Shown here piece after piece: positions 1 to 5,685 of a stretch of 6,449 nt of DNA. The stretch lies in contig DAOVLS010000138.1 in NCBI GenBank assembly GCA_030631125.1, forward strand, positions 1 through 6,449, written 5' to 3'. The stretch comes from Planctomycetales bacterium (lineage in GTDB: Bacteria > Planctomycetota > Phycisphaerae > SM23-33). How positions within the stretch are numbered: position 1 is the first letter of the stretch; the number at the start of each line of letters is the position of its first letter. A program made the translations under genes and the position numbers. Below the pieces are notes generated by a model. That model did no database searches. It was not told the origin of the DNA and was given only the letters and a program-made list of their open reading frames with translations.

Positions 1-1136
1 CGAGTTATCTCCTGCCCGCCAATCGCCTGGCCGTTATGCGTGCGGGCAAGGGGCTGGACCAGACGTTCGTCTCGGTGGACTGGTCCAAGCGGACCGGGCA
101 CAGCCACAGCGGTCCGTTCAACCTGCTGCTCTACGGCGCACGCCACGAGATGCTCTACGACCAGGGCTACCTCAACAACGTTACGCCTACACAGTCCTGG
201 ATGAACTCGGCCGAGGCGCACAACACCGCACTGGTGCGTTCGCCCGGCGGCAGCGCCGGCAAGTGCATAACATGGCGGGGCAGCCTGCGGTTCTTCGCCG
301 ACACCCCTGCCGTCAAGGCCGTCGAGGTCGCACAGGATGGCAGGATGTATCAGCGGACAGTAACACTGATGGCTGCGGGCAGCCCGTACGTTGTCGATAT
401 ATTCCGCCTCCAGGGCGGCTGGTTGCACGATTACTACGTCCACAGCCTCGGCGAAACGCTCACCGTTACCGGCGCGACGCTCAAACCGGTCGCCGACCAG
501 AAAAAATCGCTGTACGACATCAGCGGCTTCAAATACCGCACCAACAGCGGCGCCAAGGTCATCACCGGAATCAGTCGGGCAGAGACCGACGGGGCCTTCA
601 CTGCCACTTGGCGCGACATGAAGGACTGGCGGACCATTCCGCCGGAGTTCGATAAAGACGCCGTAACGCGGGTGCGCATCCTGGCTGCGCCGGGGACAGA
701 AATCTTCGTCGGTAAGTCCTTCGGGCAGCGGTACATCGGCAAGCGCGACGTTGAGCAGCGAGTAACGCTCATGTGCGTCCGCCGAAAGGCAGAAGCGTTC
801 GGCGACAAGCCCGACGCCTTCATAGCCGTTACCGACACCGTCCGCGGAAAGGACGACAAGATTAAGCAGGTGCGGCAACTCCAGGTGCTCTCCGGCGACA
901 AGGCCGGCGTAGGCGTCAAGATTGTCCGCGCCGGCGGCGTCGATTACGTCCTTAGCACAACCGGCGACGACGTGGAGACGACCTTCGCCGATCCCGACGG
1001 CAAGGACAAGATAACACTGACCGGCAGGCTGGGCGCGATTCGGTGCGACACCGGCAAGAAGCCCTCGCTCGTGCTGCTGAAGGGTAAGAAACTGTCCTTC
1101 GGCGACAAAACCGCCACCGACGCAGCGGCTGACTGA
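1..1136 (+). CDS. Heparinase II/III-like protein, C-terminal part (5' end outside window)
   Basis: The reading frame is open from base 3, so the true start lies left of the window; an ATG at 36 is internal. About 377 residues are visible, ending in TGA at 1134-1136. Shortly after the left edge comes a GHSHSGPFNLLLYG segment, then MLYDQGY and, about 20 residues later, AEAHNTALV. This order (His-x-His near a hydrophobic strand, a D-x-G turn, then a conserved HNT) is the signature of the heparinase II/III-like beta-sandwich domain of polysaccharide lyases. It is followed by the usual stretch YQRTVTLM...PYVVDIFRL. Family members cleave uronic-acid polysaccharides by beta-elimination and are normally secreted; the signal peptide and catalytic alpha-toroid would lie upstream. 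The common H-x-H-x-D motif reads HSHSG here, so the acidic residue is replaced. The substrate cannot be told. The gene converges on the minus-strand genes to its right. Family call fairly sure, substrate unknown. Confidence 0.72.
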   Translation, partial: SYLLPANRLAVMRAGKGLDQTFVSVDWSKRTGHSHSGPFNLLLYGARHEMLYDQGYLNNVTPTQSWMNSAEAHNTALVRSPGGSAGKCITWRGSLRFFADTPAVKAVEVAQDGRMYQRTVTLMAAGSPYVVDIFRLQGGWLHDYYVHSLGETLTVTGATLKPVADQKKSLYDISGFKYRTNSGAKVITGISRAETDGAFTATWRDMKDWRTIPPEFDKDAVTRVRILAAPGTEIFVGKSFGQRYIGKRDVEQRVTLMCVRRKAEAFGDKPDAFIAVTDTVRGKDDKIKQVRQLQVLSGDKAGVGVKIVRAGGVDYVLSTTGDDVETTFADPDGKDKITLTGRLGAIRCDTGKKPSLVLLKGKKLSFGDKTATDAAAD

Positions 1137-1249
1137 TCGGCGTCTGTGCAAAAATATTTCGTGCAATTATGCATTCGGAATGCATGGTTGCGCGTACCGT
1201 GAGTAAAATATATCCGGCGGAGCCTGGAATCTGCTAGCAGGTCGGCGGC
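1137..1249. other. Convergent intergenic gap
   Basis: This 113 nt gap separates the heparinase-like gene from the stop of the ydcF-like gene and is more AT-rich than its neighbours around 1150-1215. Besides the hairpin at 1161-1193 it contains a perfect 10-base palindrome CTGCTAGCAG at 1231-1240, of unknown meaning. No open frame of note and no RNA gene were recognised. Confidence 0.6.
1150..1193 (-). terminator. Probable intrinsic terminator of the minus-strand gene run
   Basis: A two-tier hairpin spans 1161-1193. The inner stem is ATGCATT (1169-1175) with AATGCAT (1179-1185) around a CGG loop. After a 2x2 internal mismatch, an outer stem GTGCAA (1161-1166) pairs with TTGCGC (1188-1193), including one G-T pair. 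Read on the minus strand the hairpin is followed by GAAATATTTTTG, a T-rich tail ending in five Ts (1154-1150). On the plus strand no T-run follows. It lies about 57 nt past the stop codon of the ydcF-like gene, so it suits termination of that transcript. Because the stem is AT-rich and the tail is interrupted, strength is uncertain. Confidence 0.45.
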
Positions 1250-2263
1250 TTAGGCCCGGACGTAGTAAGCCCACATAGCAGCCACTTCACGCGCCATGAA
1301 ATAGGGCATCGCCGAGAGGGTATAACTCTCCCTGGCAGGAACTGTATAGACCTCCCGTCCGGCGCGCTGATAGGTAAGTTTGATGCGTGGCAGGTGATAG
1401 AAATGGCTGACCGCCAGGGCGCGCCGGCAGTGAAGGCGGTCGAAAATTTCGCCGGTGTTCCTGACCGTCGCGCGGGTGTTCAGACCGGCCCGGTCAAGCA
1501 CGATGGCGCGGTCCGGTACGCCATAGCCCAACGCCATTTGGCGCATTGCTTCGGTTTCGTGAATTCGTCCCTTGCCGGGTCCGCCGGATAAAACGAGGCG
1601 GTCGGCATATCCCTGTTTGTACAGCCGGATCGCCGTTCTCATACGGTCGGCCAGTGCATCGGAACACCGACCATCCGCATAGACACCCGCGCCGAAGACG
1701 ACGATAGCATCTGCCCGGCGACGATAATCCGTTTTTCCGAAGCAGTACATCTGCCCAACGGTCGAGGCCGCCAGAATTACAGCGACCCCCGCCGCCAGGC
1801 GTACAGGCCTTCGCCTCACCTGCCGCGACGGAAGAGGTTCCCGACAAATCGTATCGGGAATAAATAACAGCGCCCCGGCCACAAAAAGCGAAAACGGGAT
1901 CGGCATTGACGACTGAATCACACCGGTAAGCAGTAATTCGTAAAACACGAACGTATTGGCCAGGCACACAGATAGCAAGACCGCCACAATCGGCCCGGCA
2001 ACCCATCGCTCCGGTCTTTCCATCCGCGGCCTGAACGCCCAGACCAGCAGGCAAAGACCTCCGGACAGGAGAAACGCTCCGGACAGAAAACCGGGTAACG
2101 AACGAGTATCAATCCACCAGACGTTTGCGTCAAACCCCGGACGAACACACTCGCCCAGGACATTCAGCATCGCAAATCCGCCCAGTATGATTGCCAATAC
2201 CCGTGAGGCATACAACCGGGCTTGTCGGACCCGGCCGGCATTGTCATACAATAATCTTCTCAT
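1250..2263 (-). CDS. Membrane protein with C-terminal YdcF/SanA-like (DUF218) domain
   Basis: The frame is open to an ATG at 2281 (343 residues). I prefer the in-frame ATG at 2263 (Met7, 337 residues) because AAAGGGG sits 8 nt upstream of it, while the outer ATG has only a distant AGGT. In the 343-residue numbering, hydrophobic segments lie near residues 24-43, 62-83, 94-118, 126-144 and 160-179, suggesting four or five membrane helices. The DUF218 domain covers about 189-320: ADAIVVFGAG (190-199), DRLVLSGG (227-234), HETEAMRQMALGYGVP (241-256), the NTR element (268-270) and VSHFYHLPRI (291-300). These match the order of motifs in YdcF, SanA and ElyC proteins, some of which affect envelope integrity; no enzymatic reaction is firmly known for the family. 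It is the last gene of the priA run, 30-48 nt after the DUF1284-like gene. Domain assignment is strong, role unknown. Confidence 0.85.
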   Translation of the reverse strand: MRRLLYDNAGRVRQARLYASRVLAIILGGFAMLNVLGECVRPGFDANVWWIDTRSLPGFLSGAFLLSGGLCLLVWAFRPRMERPERWVAGPIVAVLLSVCLANTFVFYELLLTGVIQSSMPIPFSLFVAGALLFIPDTICREPLPSRQVRRRPVRLAAGVAVILAASTVGQMYCFGKTDYRRRADAIVVFGAGVYADGRCSDALADRMRTAIRLYKQGYADRLVLSGGPGKGRIHETEAMRQMALGYGVPDRAIVLDRAGLNTRATVRNTGEIFDRLHCRRALAVSHFYHLPRIKLTYQRAGREVYTVPARESYTLSAMPYFMAREVAAMWAYYVRA

Positions 2264-2271
2264 CCGCTCAT

Positions 2272-2278
2272 CCCCTTT
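2272..2278 (-). promoter_or_regulatory. Ribosome binding site choosing the inner start of the ydcF-like gene
   Basis: On the minus strand AAAGGGG precedes the ATG at 2263-2261 by 8 nt. It lies just after the outer ATG (2281-2279), so if the inner start is used the outer one is only leader sequence. The match to the anti-Shine-Dalgarno is moderate. Confidence 0.4.
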
Positions 2279-2311
2279 CATATTTGTTAATCGACCTGCG
2301 GGTTGTTTTAT

Positions 2312-2764
2312 CTATTCCCATAATTTTTCGATTTCATCCAGGCCATGCTCGTATTCTTCCTGAAAGCCCGTCCCGCCGATCTGATTGTGGAAGAGGATCG
2401 GGATCCGCTCCCGCAAAAGCGCAACAAGGCTCTTCAATTTTATCACCGAACCGTACTCCAGACCCAGTGTGCCCAGCACGCATTCGTTCACCGCTCGAAG
2501 GGTCTGAACGAGTTCGGCATTATCGCTACTGTGGCAGCGGTGGTCAGGGCCCCAAACGGAACCATTCTCATCTTCAACCAGCCGCGTACATTTCAGGCAT
2601 ATGTCGTCGAACTCCTCGACAAATTCGACCTCGATGCCCGGGTCGGACTTTATCTTCTCGAGTATCTCGTTGTATCCGATGCTGTTGGAACTTTCCGGAT
2701 GTCCGCCCATGCCGTAGTACCCAACGACGTAGGTGGGATGGTAAGGTCTCAAGCGTATTCTCAT
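2312..2764 (-). CDS. DUF1284-like small cysteine protein
   Basis: This 150-residue protein starts at ATG 2764, with GAAAGG 9 nt upstream, and ends in TAG at 2314-2312. It opens with MRIRLRPYHPTYVVGYYGMG, resembling the LRPHH...GF.G opening of DUF1284 proteins. It continues with EEFDDICLKC (51-59), a later Cys at 77 (HRCH) and LRAVNECVLGTLGLEYG (89-105), matching the family's DDIC..C ... C ... LGL..G pattern. DUF1284 proteins are small, uncharacterised and often described as putative iron-sulfur binding because of their cysteines. Here the cysteine usually found just after the LRPHH motif is absent (PTY instead), leaving Cys56, Cys59, Cys77 and Cys95. The C-terminal 45 residues are rich in charged and aromatic residues. 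It has no signal peptide or membrane segment, so it is probably cytoplasmic. It lies 13 nt after priA and is probably cotranscribed with it. Family recognised from memory of the motif only; function unknown. Confidence 0.65.
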   Translation of the reverse strand: MRIRLRPYHPTYVVGYYGMGGHPESSNSIGYNEILEKIKSDPGIEVEFVEEFDDICLKCTRLVEDENGSVWGPDHRCHSSDNAELVQTLRAVNECVLGTLGLEYGSVIKLKSLVALLRERIPILFHNQIGGTGFQEEYEHGLDEIEKLWE

Positions 2765-2773
2765 CTTGTGTTA

Positions 2774-2779
2774 CCTTTC
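2774..2779 (-). promoter_or_regulatory. Ribosome binding site of the DUF1284-like gene, overlapping the priA stop
   Basis: GAAAGG on the minus strand lies 9 nt before the ATG at 2764, and its first two bases are part of the priA stop codon TGA (2780-2778). This arrangement favours translational coupling of the two genes. Confidence 0.5.
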
Positions 2780-5075
2780 ACAAAAGACTGGCAGGGTCTG
2801 CGTCGATGACGATCTCCGCGCCGACTTCCGCGCTTAATTTGGGAATCTTTTCCAGAAGGACGTTCTGGATATGCCCCGGCCTTGGGCAATAGCAGTCGAT
2901 CTCGAAGCGGAACCGGCTGCGGATTTTGAATACACCGGCCCGCATCGGCCCGATGATTTTCACGTCGCCCTGACCGGCGAAAAGCCGACGCAGGTCTTTA
3001 CCCAGCGCCAGCGCCCCGGCTTCGGCGCGGGCGACCTTCTCGTGACGGACGACAAATCGCACCAGCCTCACAAAAGGCGGAACGCCCGTCGATTCCCGCT
3101 GCGGCAGTTCATAGGCTGTGAAACCCGCGTAATCGTGCTTCAGTGCGAAGCGAATGGCGGGGTCCGACGGGTGTATGGTTTGGACGACAACCTCCCCGCC
3201 GCGCTTGGCCCTGCCCGCTCGCCCCGCCACCTGGACAATCAACTGAAACGTGCGTTCGGCCGCCCGGAAGTCCGGTATCGCAAGGGCAGTGTCGGCGCTG
3301 ACGATACCAACCAGAGTTACGCGCGGGAAATCCAGACCCTTCGCCACCATCTGCGTACCGAGCAGAATGTCCACGTCCCCGGCGGCGAAGCGGTCGAAGA
3401 CCTCGGAAAACTGCTTCGGGCTGGACATCGTGTCGCTGTCCATCCGCGCGACAACGGCGGCGGGGAACTTGCGCGCGAGCTCGCTCTCGATCCGCTGGAT
3501 GCCCATCCCGAAGAGGATAAGTTTCTTCCCGCAGGCAGGGCACGCACGCGGGACCTCGGCGGTCGCCTGGCAGTAATGGCACATTGCCAGGCTCAAGGCG
3601 CGGTGAAAGACCATCGCCCGGCTGCAATGCTCGCACTGGAGTTGCCATTTGCACGACGGGCAGAAGACGAAACTGGCGTACCCCCGGCGGTTCATCAGCA
3701 GGATGGTCTGTTCGCTGCGGTCGAGCGTTTGGGCGAGTTTGGCCCCCAGCGTCTTCCCGATAAGTTCGATCCTTCCGGGGGTGATTTCCTTCCGCAGTTC
3801 CACCAGTTTCAGCGCCGGCATGGGCAGGGAGTGAATCCGCCGTGGTAGTTTCAGCAGTTCGTATCGCCCGGTCTGAGCGTTGTGGAGCGATTCCAGCGAA
3901 GGAGTAGCCGATCCGAGCAGGACCGGCACACCCTCGATTGAACCTCGTTTGACGGCTACGTCGCGCCCGTGGTAGCGCGGGACGGTTTCCTGCTTGTATG
4001 AGGATTCGTGTTCCTCATCGACGATTATCAGGCCTAGCCTGCGGGCGGGGGCGAATATCGCGCTGCGCGGACCGATGACCGTCGTGGCGTGCCCGTCGCG
4101 TATCTGCTCGTAATAGAACGCCCTCTGTGCGGCCGTCAGCCCGGAGTGCAGCACGGCGACCCTCTCCAGGCGACCGGCGAGTCGCTGAAGCGTCTGCGTG
4201 GCCAGGGCGATCTCCGGCACCAGGAGTATCGCCTGCTTCCCGGCGGCGATGACTTCGCGGATGGCGCGGAGGTACACTTCCGTCTTGCCCGAAGCCGTTA
4301 CGCCGTGCAGGAGCATTACGCTGAAACCGCCGGCGAGTTTCGTCTTCACGGCGGACAGGACTTCTTTCTGATCCTCGTTGAGGTCGAACGGGTCCGGTTC
4401 GGTCTGCTCGTCGAGTTGTTTCAGGATTTGCGGGCGGGTTTTGGTGCGGATGAGTTCCCGCCGGACGAGTCGGCGGATGGTGTCGCGCGACCCGCCGGCG
4501 TGGGCCTGTAACTGCTCGACCGGCACAGGTTCGATCCCCTGGATGCGGGCTTCGTACAGTTCGTCGAGGATGCGTTTCTGGCGAGCGCCCAGCGACCTCG
4601 GCCAGTCCGATTTTTCAGCGATGAGATACGCGACGGTCTCGGTCCGGGGGGCGGACTTCCCGACCGCCGCCGGGATCATCGCCGACAAGACCATCCCCGG
4701 CGGGGCGAGGTAATACCGGCTCATCCACTCGCCCAGCCGCAACAGGTTCTCATCCAGTTGGGATTCGGTGTCGAGGAGTTCCGCCGCCGTTTTGAGTTTC
4801 CGCTTTCCCGGCGGGCGGGCGATCTCCGCCACAAAGCCCAGCGTCTTTCGGTCGCCTCGCCCGAACGGTACGCGGACGCGCATACCCACCTGCGGCGCTT
4901 GCCACCCTGCCGGCCAGAGGTAGTCATAGACTCCCCAGACATTCGCCGCCACGGATACACCGACAACCTGCGGACAGGGAAAAGAATCGTCTTTGAAAAG
5001 ATCGCTCACGAGACGCATAGTATGCTGTGCCTGCGCCGATGCCAAGTGCGGCGAACGGGTTTGTGAGTTTCGCAA
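2778..5075 (-). CDS. priA: Primosomal protein N' (replication restart helicase PriA)
   Basis: PriA binds abandoned replication forks, unwinds duplex DNA 3' to 5' using ATP and loads the replisome. The 765 residues show the whole family layout. The N-terminal 3'-DNA-end-binding domain is at about 35-135 (VYDYLWPAGW, MRVRVPFG). A winged-helix region follows at about 160-225. The helicase core has Walker A GVTASGKT (258-265), DEEH (353-356), SATPSLES (389-396), GTQMVAKGLDFP (573-584) and QVAGRAGR (615-622). A zinc region has four intact CxxC pairs: 472/475, 481/484, 499/502 and 512/515. The C-terminal domain follows from about 650 (ELPQR...PPFVRL). No key residue is missing and the length is normal. 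The start is taken as TTG at 5075-5073 because GGAGGT lies 12 nt upstream; ATG at 5018 (residue 20) is an alternative with no clear ribosome binding site, and either would leave the first domain complete. It is the first gene of a three-gene minus-strand run. Confidence 0.97.
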   Translation of the reverse strand: MRNSQTRSPHLASAQAQHTMRLVSDLFKDDSFPCPQVVGVSVAANVWGVYDYLWPAGWQAPQVGMRVRVPFGRGDRKTLGFVAEIARPPGKRKLKTAAELLDTESQLDENLLRLGEWMSRYYLAPPGMVLSAMIPAAVGKSAPRTETVAYLIAEKSDWPRSLGARQKRILDELYEARIQGIEPVPVEQLQAHAGGSRDTIRRLVRRELIRTKTRPQILKQLDEQTEPDPFDLNEDQKEVLSAVKTKLAGGFSVMLLHGVTASGKTEVYLRAIREVIAAGKQAILLVPEIALATQTLQRLAGRLERVAVLHSGLTAAQRAFYYEQIRDGHATTVIGPRSAIFAPARRLGLIIVDEEHESSYKQETVPRYHGRDVAVKRGSIEGVPVLLGSATPSLESLHNAQTGRYELLKLPRRIHSLPMPALKLVELRKEITPGRIELIGKTLGAKLAQTLDRSEQTILLMNRRGYASFVFCPSCKWQLQCEHCSRAMVFHRALSLAMCHYCQATAEVPRACPACGKKLILFGMGIQRIESELARKFPAAVVARMDSDTMSSPKQFSEVFDRFAAGDVDILLGTQMVAKGLDFPRVTLVGIVSADTALAIPDFRAAERTFQLIVQVAGRAGRAKRGGEVVVQTIHPSDPAIRFALKHDYAGFTAYELPQRESTGVPPFVRLVRFVVRHEKVARAEAGALALGKDLRRLFAGQGDVKIIGPMRAGVFKIRSRFRFEIDCYCPRPGHIQNVLLEKIPKLSAEVGAEIVIDADPASLL

Positions 5076-5084
5076 TGTTGAGAT

Positions 5085-5113
5085 TTGACCTCCAAATCGT
5101 TAGTCTTTACCAA
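5085..5113 (+). promoter_or_regulatory. Weak candidate promoter for the response regulator gene
   Basis: TTGACC (5085-5090) matches five of six bases of a -35 box. TACCAA (5108-5113), a poor -10 match, follows after 17 nt. A transcript would start near 5120, just before the ribosome binding site at 5125. The -35 candidate overlaps the priA ribosome binding site on the other strand. Box match is weak, so this is only a suggestion. Confidence 0.2.
5088..5093 (-). promoter_or_regulatory. Strong ribosome binding site supporting the TTG start of priA
   Basis: GGAGGT on the minus strand precedes the TTG at 5075 by 12 nt, a rather long spacing. No ATG or GTG occurs between them, and the downstream ATG at 5018 has no comparable site, so this motif is the main argument for the TTG start. 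Confidence 0.5.
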
Positions 5114-5136
5114 TTACCGGACGCAGGAGACTTACC

Positions 5137-5610
5137 GTGACAAACGATGCAAAAGAAGACAAACTGAAACCATCGAAGATTCTGGTGGTGGACGACAACG
5201 TCCAGAACCTCGAACTGCTGGTCGAATACCTCCAGACAATCGACGACGTCCAGACCTCAACCGCAGCCGACGGTATCGAGGCGCTGGAAATGGTTCAACA
5301 GGTCAAGCCCGACCTTATCCTGCTGGACATTATGATGCCGAGGATGAGCGGGTTCGAGGTCTGCCGGAAACTCAAGTCCGACCCGAACACCCGCGACATC
5401 CCCATCATCATGGTAACGGCCCTGAACGAACTGTCCGACATCGAGCGCGGCGTCGAATCGGGAACGGACGATTTCCTCTCCAAACCGGTCAACCGCCTGG
5501 AACTTATCACGCGAGTAAAGTCGCTGCTGAAACTGCGGCACCTGAAGGACGAACTCGAACGGACGCTGGCGTACCTGAATGACGTGGAATCTACACCGCC
5601 GACGCCGTAG
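5137..5610 (+). CDS. Single-domain response regulator (CheY-like receiver protein)
   Basis: It starts at GTG 5137 with AGGAGA 6 nt upstream and ends in TAG at 5608-5610 (157 residues). The receiver fold is complete: KILVVDDN with acidic Asp19/Asp20, phospho-acceptor Asp64 in LILLDIMMPRMSG, Thr94 in IMVTALN, and Lys116 in DDFLSKPVNRLEL. A histidine kinase would phosphorylate Asp64. No output domain follows. The receiver ends in a helix (about 122-150, VKSLLKLRHLKDELERTLAYL) like the linker that joins receivers to GGDEF or HD-GYP domains in PleD-type regulators, then a short Thr/Pro tail. It therefore probably works by protein-protein contact, like DivK or CheY, or in a phosphorelay. No kinase gene is in the window, so the partner is unknown. 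It is divergent from priA and 75 nt upstream of the M16 peptidase gene, which may or may not be cotranscribed. Confidence 0.93.
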   Translation: MTNDAKEDKLKPSKILVVDDNVQNLELLVEYLQTIDDVQTSTAADGIEALEMVQQVKPDLILLDIMMPRMSGFEVCRKLKSDPNTRDIPIIMVTALNELSDIERGVESGTDDFLSKPVNRLELITRVKSLLKLRHLKDELERTLAYLNDVESTPPTP

Positions 5611-5612
5611 GC

Positions 5613-5670
5613 CCCGTAGGCTGGGTCGAGCGACACGTAGTGTCCCTACGGGAAGCGAGGCCCACCTTAT
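5613..5670 (+). repeat. Palindromic repeat, long copy, downstream of the response regulator
   Basis: The element begins GTAGGCTGGG (5616-5625) and ends AGGCCCACCTT (5658-5668), which are the arms of a second, shorter copy at 5770-5795. The outer arms can pair as an imperfect 12 bp stem (5616-5627 with 5659-5670, one mismatch and three G-T pairs). A competing fold uses CCCGTAGG (5613-5620) with CCTACGGG (5645-5652), perfect over 8 bp, stacked on GACAC (5632-5636) with GTGTC (5640-5644). No T-run follows, so it is not a classical terminator, though it could stabilise or attenuate mRNA. It looks like a small dispersed repeat of the REP type; copies elsewhere in the genome cannot be seen from here. 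Confidence 0.6.
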
Positions 5671-5674
5671 AACT

Positions 5675-5680
5675 GGAGAA
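5675..5680 (+). promoter_or_regulatory. Ribosome binding site deciding the TTG start of the M16 peptidase
   Basis: GGAGAA lies 5 nt before TTG 5686-5688. The frame from this TTG gives a full lipoprotein signal peptide, which confirms the start. Confidence 0.65.
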
Positions 5681-5685
5681 GCACC

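Noticed and set aside
434..919. Minus-strand open frame inside the heparinase-like gene
   Set aside because: It is antisense to a frame with clear family motifs and shows no domain.
1231..1240. Palindrome CTGCTAGCAG as a regulator binding site
   Set aside because: A single 10-base palindrome beyond two converging gene ends, with no promoter nearby, is not enough to call an operator.
2191..2892. Plus-strand open frame spanning the DUF1284-like gene and flanks
   Set aside because: It crosses three minus-strand genes and their junctions, and its product has low-complexity Arg/Ser/Pro composition without a domain.
2871..3848. Long plus-strand open frame of 325 codons opposite priA
   Set aside because: It is antisense to the conserved helicase motifs of priA, its product is rich in Arg/Pro/Gly/Asp with no recognisable domain, and it has no ribosome binding site in a sensible place. 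It is a by-product of GC-rich codon use.
5613..5670. Repeat copy read as a rho-independent terminator of the response regulator gene
   Set aside because: The hairpins are stable but no T-run follows, and the arms recur in another place, so a dispersed repeat explains it better.
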